Numbered from the stretch's first letter, positions 20,118 through 30,217 are shown. The stretch is 64,000 nt of DNA from Spiroplasma platyhelix PALS-1 (GCF_021496725.1 NZ_CP051215.1:496001-560000), one strand, 5' to 3'. Numbers and translations: made by a program. Notes: generated by a model not told the origin, from the sequence alone.

Positions 20118-20873
20118 TTATATAAATTTAACAACAATATTTTTTAAATCTGCTTCACTTACTTGTAAATAACAATCTTTTGGATTTTCTGTACCAGTTT
20201 TAGATTTTAAAAATTTATCAAGTTTTAATTGAAGACTTGCTAATTTAAACTCTTTTACTTCAGAATTATCAATATTTTCTAAAATATCCTTAGCAACTTC
20301 ATTTTCATTAAGAACTGTTAAATGTTTTTCAACTTCTTGATCTTCAAATCTTTCCATCGCAGTTGCATCTTCACTATCAATAAATCCAGTTCAAATTAAT
20401 TTAACTAAACTTATTTCACCATTAAGTATTTTCTCTTTATTTCTTTCAATAAAGATACGATGTTCCTTACCATCTTCATTATATAAATTTAAATCTCAAT
20501 GTGGTCCAAGATGTGCTGTTACAGTTAATGAAAGAGATCCTTTAAAATATTCTGATTTAATTTCTCCATCACTATTTTTAAAATTTGTCTTTAATTCAAT
20601 TAAATAAGTATCTTCTTCAAGAGCTTCAACACTAGAACTTAATCCATATTCTTTCATTGAATCAAATTTTTTATCCATATTTTCTTTAATATATTCTAAA
20701 ATTTGATTTTCAATACCATTAAAATCATCCACAAAAAATTCAGTATTAAAATCTTTGAAAAAATCTTGAATATCAATTAATTGTTTTTCTTGATCTACTC
20801 CACATCCAACAACAGATACTGCTGTTGTTGACCCTAATGTTAGAGCTGTTAGTACACTTAACATTTTTTTCAC
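20118..20873 (-). CDS. Lipoprotein of unknown function
   Basis: This gene encodes 251 residues. The signal peptide starts MKKMLSVLTALTL and ends in the lipobox SVVGC (Cys24), so the protein is surface anchored. The mature part is acidic and lysine-rich, probably mixed alpha/beta, without a recognised domain. An upstream ATG at 20891 would add six residues but has no Shine-Dalgarno; the GTG at 20873 is preceded by GGATGG at 10 bases and gives a normal lipoprotein start, so I use it. The frame continues through TGA Trp at about 20493. It is monocistronic with its own promoter and terminator. Confidence 0.8.
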
Positions 20874-20915
20874 TAATATAGTTCCATCCATTCTATAAAT
20901 TACTTTTATAAGTGT

Positions 20916-20944
20916 ATTATAAAATAAATACTTAATGAACTCAA
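20916..20944 (-). promoter_or_regulatory. Promoter of the lipoprotein gene
   Basis: Minus-strand TTGAGT (20939-20944), a 17-base spacer and TATAAT (20916-20921) place the transcription start about 35 bases upstream of GTG 20873. Confidence 0.6.
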
Positions 20945-20952
20945 TGCTTAAT

Positions 20953-20986
20953 AAAAAATAATCAACTTAAAAGTTGATTATTTTTT
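20953..20986 (-). terminator. Terminator of rbgA
   Basis: A 16-bp perfect inverted repeat, core AATCAACTT, with A and T runs overlaps the rbgA stop codon (20967-20969). Confidence 0.87.
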
Positions 20987-21857
20987 GATTTGGCTTTTCA
21001 AATGAAACTAATCCTAACTTACCAGCTTGCAAATCATGAATTAATAAATTCATTGCTCGATCAACATTATAGTGATTATCTGTCAATTTAAAATGATATT
21101 TTTTTGCTAACTCAGCAAAATAATTTGCTAAACTTTCATTAGAAATATCTTGAGTATCAAATGGAATTTGATAGTAATTCAATAAATTATCTGGATAATT
21201 TGTTATTAAAAATTTTAGAGCAAACTGAGCAATCTCTTCAACAAATAAATGTTTTGCTGGTAATGCTTTAAGTAAAACTAAAATTAATTTTGTTTCATCG
21301 CTATCAAGTTTAGGCGATAAAATTCCTGGAGTATCTAATAAATCAATCATTTGATCTAATTTAAGTCATTGTTGACCACGAGTCACACCAGGACGATCAG
21401 CAGTTTTAGTTACCTTCTTTTGCAGTAAATTATTGATGAAAGTTGACTTACCAACATTAGGCAAACCAAGAATCAAAACTCTAATTTGTGGATTTCGAAT
21501 CCCTTTAGCAAGTTGTTGTTGTAACTTCTCATGATAAATTAATTTAATTTGCTTAATTAATTCAGGTTTAATTTTTTGAGATAAAGATTTTGCTACTAGA
21601 ACATTAATATCTGCATGATGAAAATAGTCACTTCATAGTTTTGTAACTTTGCTATCTGCTAAGTCAGCTTTGTTCAACACAACAATACGCTTCTTATGCT
21701 TAATTAAATTTTCTAAGTCTTCACTATGACTAGCAATTGGTGCTCTAGCATCTAATATCTCAACCACAACATCAATCACTGGTAACTTTGATTCAATTGC
21801 CTTTTTAGCCTTAGCCATATGACCAGGGAATCATTGTAACTGCTTTTCTTGTTCCAT
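20967..21857 (-). CDS. rbgA: Ribosome biogenesis GTPase RbgA (YlqF)
   Basis: This 296-residue circularly permuted GTPase acts in late assembly of the 50S subunit. The permuted order is visible: G4 VLNKADLADS comes first, then the P-loop region near 21430-21480 on the minus strand (GLPNVGKST), then G3 LLDTPG. The N-terminus MEQEKQLQWFPGHMAKAKK is typical of RbgA. Trp residues are TGA. The start ATG 21857 has AAAGGA upstream. It follows rplS after a hairpin, so the link to the rpsP operon may be through partial read-through. Confidence 0.95.
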
Positions 21858-21881
21858 TATTTTGTCCTTTAAAATGCTAAA

Positions 21882-21902
21882 GCCATCATTTTTAATGATG
21901 GC
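21882..21902 (-). terminator. Hairpin between rplS and rbgA
   Basis: GCCATCATT (21882-21890) and AATGATGGC (21894-21902) form a 9-bp stem with a 3-base loop, followed on the minus strand by a short T-rich run. It is probably the terminator, perhaps leaky, of the rpsP operon. Confidence 0.65.
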
Positions 21903-21918
21903 AGAACATTCTTTGTTT

Positions 21919-22290
21919 TTAATTTACTTTAGCATTAATTTTAGCTTTAACTTTTTTCTTTAATGCCTTAGTTCCTAAATTACGTAAATAAAAAGGTTTT
22001 GCCTGTCTAATTTCTCCAGTAGCAACTATTTCAATTTTCTTTATTAATGGTGAATGCAAAGGAAATGTTTTTTCTACTCCCTTACCTTTAACACCCTTAC
22101 GAACAATAATATTTTTATTAATTGATGAACCTTTAATACTGATAAGAATTCCTTGAAAAACTTGTAGTCTTTCTTTTTCTTTTTCGTTACTAATAACTCA
22201 AGTAACTTTTACAGTATCACCCGTAGTGAATGTTGGTAAACTAGGATTTATTTGGCTTTTGTTTACTTTCGCCATAATTTGATTTTCCAT
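21919..22290 (-). CDS. rplS: 50S ribosomal protein L19
   Basis: This 123-residue protein lies at the interface between the 30S and 50S subunits. Diagnostic segments are FTTGDTVKVTWVI, RLQVFQGILISIKG, NIIVRKGVKGKGVEKTFPLHSP and KPFYLRNLGTKALKKK. The start ATG 22290 has AGGAG 8 bases upstream and yields MENQIMAKVN; the inner ATG at 22275 is less well placed. The start lies 50 bases inside the end of trmD, so the two are translationally coupled. TGA at about 22200 encodes Trp. Confidence 0.97.
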
Positions 22291-23068
22291 CTTCTTTGCT
22301 CCTTTCTTGCGTTAAATTTTTATTCTCAAGACTATCTTGATAGTTCTTGATAATTTTTTCTTCTTCTTTTGTTAATTGATGCTTATTGAAAAGATCAATT
22401 CTTTTTTTATAAGTGTTTATTAGTGATTGAGTCTTACGATATAATTCAATTTCTTTATGATTGCCACTAAGCAATACTTCAGGAACTTTCATATCATAAA
22501 TAACTTCTGGTCTTGTATAAGTTGGATAGTCTAATAAGTTATCAGTGTGCGATTCGTTAGCAATAGAATCGCTATTGATCACACCTTCAACTAATCTTGT
22601 AATACTATCAACTAAAATCATTGCTGGAATTTCTCCTCCAGTAACAACATAATCGCCAATTGAAATTTCTTGATCAACAAATTTGATAATTCTTTCATCA
22701 ATACCTTCATAATGACCACAAACCAAAATATAATTTGTGTCTGCTTTTGCAAAACTAAAAGCTTGTTCTTGCGTTCATAACTTTCCTTGAGGACTTAGCA
22801 AAATAACTTTAGCATTGGCATTATCTATCTTAGCATGTTCAATTGCTTTAATCACTGGTAGGGCTTTTAAAACCATCCCAGCTCCACCACCATATGGATA
22901 ATCATCAACTTGCTTGTTCTTATCTTCACAAAAATCTCTGATGTTCACTACTTCAACAGCAATCTTTTGATCTTGAATTGCTCGTTTAATAATTGAAGTG
23001 TTACTAAAGTCATTGAAAGCTTGAGGAAATAAAGTTAAAATTGTAAATTTTTTCTTACTCATAATCAA
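22241..23068 (-). CDS. trmD: tRNA (guanine-37-N1)-methyltransferase
   Basis: This 275-residue SPOUT enzyme methylates G37 next to the anticodon and prevents frameshifting. Conserved segments include YPYGGGAGMVLK, LLSPQGKLW, VCGHYEGIDERI, the knot region ISIGDYVVTGGEIPAM and TRPEVI. The C-terminus carries an extra charged tail of about 45 residues (KKRIDLF onward) that extends over the rplS start. A TGA Trp joins the two segments at about 22770. Start at 23068 or at the MSKK Met six bases further in; it overlaps the end of rimM by 14 bases. Confidence 0.97.
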
Positions 23069-23570
23069 ACATTCCCGGAATTAAATTAAGATAAACTTTT
23101 TTGTTATCCTTATCAACTTTGATAATAAAAAACTGATTATTTGGCACATAAAAGGTTGCACCTTGATCATTTTTTACTTCTCATAAACCACTATGATTAT
23201 TATCAATTAACCCAACAACTTTTCCAAGAATTTTTTCTTCATCACTATCAAGAACTTGATAATCAATTAAATTCTCAAATGAAAAGTTACTATTGTCACT
23301 TTTTTCATCACTGATAACTACTAATGATTTATTTTTCATAAATAGTACCAACTCAATGGTTTGATAATTCTCAAAAGTTACTAAAAGAAAATTCTTATGT
23401 GCTCTAACCTTAGTAATAGTTAAAGGTTGATAGTCATCATCATTTTTCAAGTAGATTACTTGCTTTGGTTTTCAATTCGTAAAATTCTTACCATAATAGT
23501 TACATAAAACCTTAACTTCTCCTAAAAGACCATGAGTATTAATAATTTTAGCAATTTCTAAATATTGCAT
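23055..23570 (-). CDS. rimM: 16S rRNA processing protein RimM
   Basis: This 171-residue protein helps mature the 30S head and binds S19. The N-terminal barrel starts MQYLEIAKIINTHGLLGEVKV, matching the family pattern with G-x-(I/L)-x-N-x-H-G-L-x-G-E. The C-terminal PRC-barrel includes LGKVVGLIDNNHSGLWEVK. The start ATG 23570 is six bases after the khpA stop, and the stop lies 14 bases inside trmD. It reads TGA as Trp at about 23178. Confidence 0.93.
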
Positions 23571-23575
23571 ATCTT

Positions 23576-23821
23576 CTAACTTAATTCGTTAACAGTAACT
23601 TTAACCTTTTGATTATTCATTTCTGCTTTAAGATTTACTAATGTTGATAAAGCTTGAATGATGTTACCATTCTTTCCAATTAGTTTTTTAAAGAATGCTC
23701 TTGGTGCTAAAATTATTACTTCAACTTCATTTTCATTTTTGCTAATTTCGCGAATTTCAACTTGATCAATATCTTCTAACAAAATTGGTTCAATTAGTTG
23801 TTCAATAATTTTAATATACAT
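23576..23821 (-). CDS. khpA: KH-domain RNA-binding protein KhpA
   Basis: This 81-residue single KH-domain protein is of the YlqC/KhpA family; with KhpB it binds RNA and affects cell size in Firmicutes. The GxxG loop is GKNG in FFKKLIGKNGNIIQAL. It lies between rpsP and rimM, the conserved position for this gene. A short gap of 20 bases separates it from rpsP. Confidence 0.93.
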   Translation of the reverse strand: MYIKIIEQLIEPILLEDIDQVEIREISKNENEVEVIILAPRAFFKKLIGKNGNIIQALSTLVNLKAEMNNQKVKVTVNELS

Positions 23822-23841
23822 ATCTCACCTATTAATTTCAC

Positions 23842-24195
23842 TTATTTTTGTTCATTTGTTTCAGATTTTTTTGCTACTTTAGAAGAACTTGGTGAAACTT
23901 TTTTTACCTTTACTTCTTTTACTACTGCTTTTTTTTGCTCAATTTTCATGTTGTGAAACTTTTCCATAATTCCTTGTTTTGATAGCAAGCTACGAACAGT
24001 TTCAGTAGGTTGAGCACCTGTTAATAAAAACTTTAAAGTTAATTCTTCGTTGATCTTTGTAACCTTTTTAATTGGGTCATAAAATCCAAGAATATCAATA
24101 TATCTACCATTTAATTTTGCTCTAGCATCAATTGCTACAACTCTAAAACTTGGTTGTACTGATTTTCCTGTTGGTATCAATCTTAATTTAACCAT
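23842..24195 (-). CDS. rpsP: 30S ribosomal protein S16
   Basis: This 117-residue S16 has the conserved MVKLRLIPTGKS...RVVAIDARAKLNGRYIDILGFYDP start. The last 30 or so residues are a Lys/Ser/Val-rich tail not found in short S16 proteins. The start ATG 24195 has a strong AGGAGG. It is the first gene of the operon rpsP-khpA-rimM-trmD-rplS. Confidence 0.98.
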   Translation of the reverse strand: MVKLRLIPTGKSVQPSFRVVAIDARAKLNGRYIDILGFYDPIKKVTKINEELTLKFLLTGAQPTETVRSLLSKQGIMEKFHNMKIEQKKAVVKEVKVKKVSPSSSKVAKKSETNEQK

Positions 24196-24538
24196 ATAGT
24201 TCCTCCTTATATATTGTAATATTTCATTATTAAAAAATGAATATAATGAATTTTAACTAAATTTTTTGCTATTGTCAAGTTATTTTACTTGACACTATTT
24301 TAATTAAAAATTCTAATCACAACAAGCAAAAATATTTATTAGAACTAGACTTTCTTTAAAAAACATTTATAAAAAGTGATTTTTTACTATAAAATTATTG
24401 TAGGGTTTCTATTTTCATAAAAATAAAGAATTAAAATATATTTTAAATATATTTTATGAATCTAAACATTTATTAAAATATTAATTTTTAAGTTAGGAAA
24501 AAAACTAAAAATTGACACAATAAAGGAAGTAGAAAAAA
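24196..24538. other. Divergent promoter region of rpsP and the orphan gene
   Basis: This is 343 bases of non-coding, AT-rich sequence. It holds the rpsP promoter and an inverted repeat, described separately. On the plus strand TATAAA near 24390 and a TTGACA near 24512 could serve the gene at 24539, but neither is well supported. No RNA gene was recognised. Confidence 0.5.
24250..24294 (-). promoter_or_regulatory. rpsP operon promoter with an inverted repeat over the -35 box
   Basis: Minus-strand TTGACA (24273-24278), 17-base spacer, TAAAAT (24250-24255). The -35 box is one end of the perfect repeat TGTCAAGT (24273-24280), 6 bases, ACTTGACA (24287-24294), which also gives a TTGACA on the plus strand. 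It is either two divergent -35 boxes or an operator. Confidence 0.65.
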
Positions 24539-25510
24539 ATGAACATCAATAAAACTGCTGATGAATGCATTGTTGAAAATGCATCAGTTTTATTAAAATG
24601 TTTTGTTGATCCAAGTCTTTCTTTAACACAAAAGCAAGCACTTACTAAATGACTTACTTGCTTCTTTGACTTTCAAGATGCTGTTAATAATAATCAGAAA
24701 CAAGTTAATGCTTTAGAAGAAAAATTAAATTTTTCTTTTGTACCGCTTTATTACAAAAATGCTTTGCAAGAGTTTAAAACTGCTAATTTTTTTTATAAAA
24801 AAGATTTTTCACTCCAACAACTGCAAACATTTTTTCTTGATTATTCAACAAAACAAACTATTAAAACTATCAATACCTTTAGCAAAAAAATAATTGATAC
24901 TATCAAATTTTACAATATTGAACTTGAAACTAACTTTATTAAGAATTTTCAAACTTTAATTTATGCTGTCCACTATCATTTAGGCTATCTCTTTAAAAGC
25001 AAACTAAAAGAAACTGTTACAACATTTACCAAAATTTGCAAAACAAAAGTGCTATGCAAAAAATCTAATAAAGAAACTTTGCTAATTAATTTAATTTTGA
25101 AAGAAAATGAAAAATTTTTTAACAAAATTAAACAAATTCAGCTAATAAATTTTATCTACAAATTAGACGACATTTTTCAAGAATCATTTGATTTTAAAGA
25201 TGTTGACAAAAAAATCTCAAGTTTAATTTTTATCCAACCTAAAAAAATAAAAATAAGTATGTATAAAATGCTAAAAGACAACAACATTGATTTCTACCAC
25301 GAAATTTGAAAAAATAATCATGTTGACGAAAAAACTAGCAAATTAATTATGCACTTATTTGCCTATGAAACTTATTTTGTTCAAGGATACAACAATCAAC
25401 AAATTTATGAAGATTTAGTGCTAAAAAACATCATTGATGAAGAAAAATACTGAATCGTGCTCCATAAGTACAAACTAATAAATAAAATAGGAAAAAAAAT
25501 AGCAGTCTAA
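24539..25510 (+). CDS. Orphan cytoplasmic protein, 323 residues
   Basis: I do not recognise this protein. The ORF starts at ATG 24539 behind AAAGGAAG and reads through TGA Trp codons to TAA 25508, where a terminator begins. It is rich in Lys, Asn, Phe and Ile, lacks a signal peptide or clear membrane helix, and looks mostly alpha-helical. It is strongly AT-biased. It stands alone, divergent from the rpsP operon and convergent with the dehydrogenase gene. The Shine-Dalgarno and terminator support a real gene. Confidence 0.75.
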
Positions 25511-25524
25511 CAGACTGCTATTTT
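25496..25524. terminator. Bidirectional terminator
   Basis: A 13-bp inverted repeat with core AGCAGTCT/AGACTGCT and an AAC loop contains the TAA of the plus-strand orphan gene and borders the stop of the convergent dehydrogenase. Confidence 0.87.
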
Positions 25525-26521
25525 AAATTGAATTTGCTATTTTTTCAACTGATTGTAGATCGCGAATATTTTCAAATGTTGTTGTGATGATATCTTCTAA
25601 CGCCAAATCAGTATAGTAACCAATATGTGGAGTGAAGATAACTCGTGGATACAAACTATGAAGTTTTTCATATGTTTCAATTGGCAGTGGCTTACCTGCA
25701 AAATCTTTTAAGAAAATTTGGGTTTCATTTTGTACTGAATCTACCGCTGCACCTCTAAGGTGTTGTGATTCAATTGCTTCATATAAATCGTCATAGTTAA
25801 CTAAACTACCTCTTGCAACATTAACAAAGAATGCACCTTTTTTCATTTTTGCAATTGTATCTTTGTTAATCATGTTGTCATTTTCTCCTGGGATATAAGG
25901 AGAATGAATAGTAATTAAATCACTTTGTGCAAGTAATTCATCTAACGAAACATAATCTAAAATTGCTTTATTAGCATCATTAGGATAAATATCATATCCC
26001 AAAACTTTAGCGCCCATTCCTTTAAAAGCCTTAGCAGCTTCCATTCCAATTCTACCAGTTCCAATCACACCGATAACTGAATTTCTAATTTCCTTAGCAA
26101 ACATGAAATCATCAACTTTAAAATTTTTCTTTCTCATGTTTTCTGCCATATAGAAAGTATTTCTTAACAATCCCAGTGACAAACTTACTGCTAACTCACT
26201 TACTGAATTAGCTGAATAAAATGGTACTCGTGCCATTTTAAATCCTAATTGCTTAGCATAGTCAACATCAATATGGTTAACTCCTACTGTTCTTGTAAAT
26301 AGATACTTAACACCTAAAGCCTTTAACTTATCTAAATTTTCTTTTGTAACTTTACAATTGACACTAACAGTTACTACTTCAAAACCTTTTGCTTCAGCAA
26401 CTGTATCTGTATCTAATAATCTTGATTCAAAACTTAAATCATAATTAAAATCTTGATTTAATTTTTCATAATATTGAATTTCAACATGATTAACACCAAA
26501 ATTCATAACTTTTATTTTCAT
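25523..26521 (-). CDS. D-2-hydroxyacid dehydrogenase (D-lactate dehydrogenase-like)
   Basis: This 332-residue NAD-dependent enzyme probably reduces pyruvate to D-lactate. The Rossmann motif is VIGVIGTGRIGMEAAKAF (near 155). Catalytic residues are Arg in NVARGSLVN, an acidic residue in the AAVDSVQNET segment and His in FTPHIGYYT. The overall pattern follows D-LDH/VanH enzymes. It starts 10 bases after pdhC on the same strand with GAAAGGA, so it is probably in the pdh operon, at the place where pdhD often stands. Other 2-hydroxyacids are possible substrates. Confidence 0.9.
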   Translation of the reverse strand: MKIKVMNFGVNHVEIQYYEKLNQDFNYDLSFESRLLDTDTVAEAKGFEVVTVSVNCKVTKENLDKLKALGVKYLFTRTVGVNHIDVDYAKQLGFKMARVPFYSANSVSELAVSLSLGLLRNTFYMAENMRKKNFKVDDFMFAKEIRNSVIGVIGTGRIGMEAAKAFKGMGAKVLGYDIYPNDANKAILDYVSLDELLAQSDLITIHSPYIPGENDNMINKDTIAKMKKGAFFVNVARGSLVNYDDLYEAIESQHLRGAAVDSVQNETQIFLKDFAGKPLPIETYEKLHSLYPRVIFTPHIGYYTDLALEDIITTTFENIRDLQSVEKIANSI

Positions 26522-26531
26522 TTTTTCCTTT

Positions 26532-27791
26532 CTAATCTAGTAATAATAGTGCTGGATTTTCTAATAAATATTTAACTCTTTGCATAAAATGCCCAGCAGG
26601 TGCTCCATCAATAACACGATGATCAATTGAAATTGACAGGGGAAAGAAATTATGGAAAGCAATATTATCATTTACTAAAACTGCTTTTGATTCCAATATT
26701 CCAATACCTAAAATTGCAACTTCAGGATAATTAATAATTGGTGTACCAACTTTTAATCCTGCTGAACCAAAGTTAGTAATTGTAAAAGTACCACCTTGCA
26801 TTTCTGCTGCACTTAACGTTCCTTTACGAGCTTTATCTGCTAATTGATTAACTTCCTTAGCAATATCAAAGATTGCTAATTTATCAGCACTTTTAACTAC
26901 TGGAACTAATAGCCCTTTATCAGTATCAGCTGCCATACCAATATTGTAGTACTTCTTAACTAAAATTTCATTGCCTGGTAAGTTAAATGTTGAATTTAAT
27001 AATTTAAAACTATCTTCTGCTAGTGCCTTAGCTACTGCTTTAATAAAAAAAGGCATAAATGTTAATTTAATCGCACCATTCTCAGCTTTAATTGCTTCTT
27101 GCTTTAAAGTTGCTCTTAAGTTAATTAAATTAGTTGCATCAACATCTAACATTAAAGTAACATGTGGCGCTGTATACATTGAAGTAACCATGGCATTTGC
27201 TACTGATTTTCTAATTGCTGTTAGTGGCATATGTTCGATTGGACCAAAGCTTTCCATCTTAGCAACATTAATTGCTTGAGAACTACTTGTTGGTATTGTA
27301 TGACTAACTTGTTTGCTTTCAGTAGCTACAGTACTGCTACTGCTAGAATTCTCAATATCAGTTTTTAAAACACGACCATTAGGACCTGTACCTTTGATAG
27401 TCACTATATCAATCCCTAACTCACGAGCAATTCTTCTTGCTAGTGGCGTAGCTAAAACTTTGTCATTTGTTTTTGTTTCTTTTGCTGACTCTGATTGAAC
27501 TTTTTGAGTTTCAGATTCTGACTTTAGTTCTTTGTCAATAACATCAGATGCTTGTGCATTGCTACCACCAAATTCAACAATGATATCCCCTGTTTTGATT
27601 GTATCTCCTGACTTAAAATTAATCTTTGATACTTTGCCATCAAATGGTGAATTGATTGAATCTGCAGCTTTATCTGCTTCAACATCAAAAAGTGTGTCAC
27701 CTTTTTTTACTTCTTGACCAACTTTGATATGAATTGAACTAATGGTAACTTCATCAATCCCATCCATGCCCGCAAATTTAAATTCTTGCAT
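26532..27791 (-). CDS. pdhC: Pyruvate dehydrogenase E2, dihydrolipoamide acetyltransferase
   Basis: This 419-residue E2 core of the pyruvate dehydrogenase complex transfers acetyl groups from E1 to CoA. One lipoyl domain (1-80) has the modified Lys41 in FDVEADKAAD. An Ala/Ser/Glu/Lys-rich linker follows, then the E1/E3-binding domain (ATPLARRIARELGID, about 112-150), a second linker and the catalytic domain ending in SISIDHRVIDGAPAG, which contains the HRxxDG active site. No TGA codons occur in it. It lies about 40 bases downstream of pdhB. Confidence 0.97.
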   Translation of the reverse strand: MQEFKFAGMDGIDEVTISSIHIKVGQEVKKGDTLFDVEADKAADSINSPFDGKVSKINFKSGDTIKTGDIIVEFGGSNAQASDVIDKELKSESETQKVQSESAKETKTNDKVLATPLARRIARELGIDIVTIKGTGPNGRVLKTDIENSSSSSTVATESKQVSHTIPTSSSQAINVAKMESFGPIEHMPLTAIRKSVANAMVTSMYTAPHVTLMLDVDATNLINLRATLKQEAIKAENGAIKLTFMPFFIKAVAKALAEDSFKLLNSTFNLPGNEILVKKYYNIGMAADTDKGLLVPVVKSADKLAIFDIAKEVNQLADKARKGTLSAAEMQGGTFTITNFGSAGLKVGTPIINYPEVAILGIGILESKAVLVNDNIAFHNFFPLSISIDHRVIDGAPAGHFMQRVKYLLENPALLLLD

Positions 27792-27829
27792 AATTTGTTT
27801 TCCTTTCTTTTTTATTAGTTTCTGCTTAA

Positions 27830-28867
27830 CTAAACAGGATATTTAATCATTTCTGTTGCTTTTGCAATAATTTTATCTGGAGTAATTAAAAATCATTTTT
27901 CTCCTTTTGAAAGCGGCACTGTGATATCGTAACCAGCAATTCTAGTTGGTGGACATTTTAGATATTCAAAACATTTTTCATTCACAACTGTAACAATTTC
28001 TGAAGCAACTGAGAACGACTTAACGGCTTCTTGAACTACTAAGATACGACCTGTTTTCTTAACAGATTCAATGATTGTAGTTTCATCTCATGGTTGTAAA
28101 GTTTGTAAGTCAATCAACTCAACTTTAAATCCTTGTTCTTCTAGAGATTTTACAGCATACTCACAATCATAAACTTTTGCTCCATAAGTCACAATTGTTA
28201 GATCAGGGTTCTCAGATTCTTGATAGGATTTTAGTACTTTTGCTTTTCCTAATTCTGCTACTTCATAATCATCACTAACTTCTTCTTGAACATTGTAACT
28301 ATATTCATTTTCCTTATAACTATTAAAATAAGTTCCCAAACATTCTAAGAAAATAACTGGATCGTTATCTTCAATTGCTGCTAGTAGTAATTTTTTTGTA
28401 TCATTAGGTTTTGAAGTCATCACAACTTTCAAGCCTGGGATGTGACAGAATAATGCTTCAATCGCTTCAGAGTGATGCTCTAATGCACCATTTGCACCAT
28501 TATTTCAATCATAAGAAGGCATTCTAACAACAATCGGACAATGATATCTTCCTCTTGAACGATTACGCATTCTTGCTGCATGAGCAAACAATTGTTGCAT
28601 TGCTGGAAAAGCAAAGCCAGAAAATTGCATCTCAACAACTGGTCTTAAACCATTAATACTTGCTCCAACAGCAGTTCCTGCAATCACTGCTTCTGCAATA
28701 GGTGCATCAAAACATCTTTCGGCACCAAACTTCTTTTGTAAACCTCTAGTTGCTCGAAAAACTCCTCCTACATTCCCAACATCTTCACCATAAATTACTA
28801 CATTGTCATGCTTTTGCATTGCTAAATCTAAAGCTAAACTAATAGCTTGAACATTATTTCGTTTCAT
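27830..28867 (-). CDS. pdhB: Pyruvate dehydrogenase E1 beta subunit
   Basis: This 345-residue E1 beta subunit forms the thiamine diphosphate-dependent decarboxylase with E1 alpha. Conserved segments are VIYGEDVGNVGGVFRATRGL, the APIAEAVIAGTAVGASING stretch with the glutamate that activates the cofactor, and LIDLQTLQPWD near the C-terminus. TGA Trp codons join three open segments. An insert around residues 175-200 (NEYSYNVQEE) is slightly longer than in Gram-positive homologues. The start ATG 28867 lies two bases after the pdhA stop. Confidence 0.97.
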
Positions 28868-28869
28868 GA

Positions 28870-30093
28870 TTATTTAGCTTCCTCTCTATCACCAAAATAA
28901 CTTTTAGCTTCTATTGTTGGTTTTTGCATTTCTGATATTAGATTGTCACTAGTAGTAAAGTAACTTTTAGCCTCTGCTTTTTGTTCTGCTAGTTTTGGTG
29001 TCAGTTTTTCATAAGTGTAATCAAAAATTTCATCAATTGGAACAGCACTATTCTTTTGCGCTCAAGCAATTGCTTCATTAATTTTCTTAGTGTTAGCACT
29101 AACTAATTCTTTTTCTTTTGCTTCATCTCACAACTTATTTTTTTCTAAATAAGTTTTCATTCTAATAATTGGATCTTTTTTAAATCATTCTTGTTCATTC
29201 TTAAAGTCTTCTTCAGTAAAATAATCTTTTTTAATATCAAACGCTGAATGAGATAGTTGACGATAAGTAACAGCTTCAATTAAAGAAGGTCCTTGATGAT
29301 TTTTTGCTCTTTCAATTGCTGTGTTAGTTACATGGTAAACAGAAAAGAAATCATTACCATCAACTCTAATATTAGGAATTCCAACTGCTGTTCCTTTTTG
29401 GGCAAATGTTGGACTCATAGTTGCTTTGGTTGTCGGTGTATCTAATGATCATTGATTGTTTTCAATAAAGAAAACAATTGGTAGCTTATGAAGTGCAGCA
29501 AAATTCATTGCTTCAAAAAATTCTCCTTCACTTGTACCACCATCACCAATCGTAGTGAAAATAACTCCTTTGCCTTTTTTATATTTCTCTGCTAAAGCAA
29601 TTCCTGCTGCATGAGAATATTGTGTTCCAATTGGAATGTTGACAGGCAAAATATTTATGCCTTTTGGAATTTGACTTCCCATTTCGTTTCCTAATCAATA
29701 TTGAATAATTTTTTCGATGGGATAACCTGCTGTAATTCAAGCAGCGTTGTTACGATATGCTGGAACTAATCAATCGATTCCTTTCCTAATATTAATGGCA
29801 TACCCAACTTCAGTTGCTTCTTGACCACTTGAACCTAAAAAATTAATTACTTTCCCCATTACTTTTGGTTGACCATTAATTAAAATTGGTTGACCTTTGT
29901 CATCTTTTGCATAATTCATTTCTAACTGCATTTTTTCTTGCAATCTTGATAATGTCATTCATTGATAAGCCTGTAATAAAATTTTTGCATCAAATTTCTT
30001 TAAATAATCGGCATAGTCTGGGTTAACTTCTTGCTTTTCATTTAAAATTTGAAAAACTTCTTTTTGTGGATTATCAAATTTCTCAATTCACAT
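28870..30093 (-). CDS. pdhA: Pyruvate dehydrogenase E1 alpha subunit
   Basis: This 407-residue E1 alpha subunit has the thiamine diphosphate motif [31 protein letters not shown], which starts with the GDG and ends with the NN pair, at about 185-215. LGSSGQEA lies near 90, and the phosphorylation-loop region RQLSHSAFD is present. The C-terminus is longer than usual, with a Lys/Glu-rich tail. Many Trp residues are TGA. The start ATG 30093 has AAAGGAGA. First gene of the pdhA-pdhB-pdhC-dehydrogenase operon; a -10 TATAAT on the minus strand lies at 30129-30134. Confidence 0.96.
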
Positions 30094-30128
30094 TTAAACT
30101 CTTTCTCCTTTACTTATTTTTCATATTT

Positions 30129-30134
30129 ATTATA
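30129..30134 (-). promoter_or_regulatory. Candidate -10 box of the pdh operon
   Basis: Minus-strand TATAAT lies 36 bases upstream of the pdhA start, between it and the dnaJ-side terminator. No clear -35 box. Confidence 0.4.
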
Positions 30135-30167
30135 CTGCTTCTTTTTCGATAAAAAAATCTTCTTAAT

Positions 30168-30196
30168 AAAAAAGCAACAATTTTTGTTGCTTTTTT
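30168..30196 (-). terminator. Terminator of the hrcA-grpE-dnaK-dnaJ operon
   Basis: AAAAAAGCAACAA (30168-30180) pairs with TTGTTGCTTTTTT (30184-30196) across a 3-base loop, 22 bases past the dnaJ stop codon. Confidence 0.87.
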
Positions 30197-30217
30197 AAAA
30201 TAAATTTATAGTTTATC

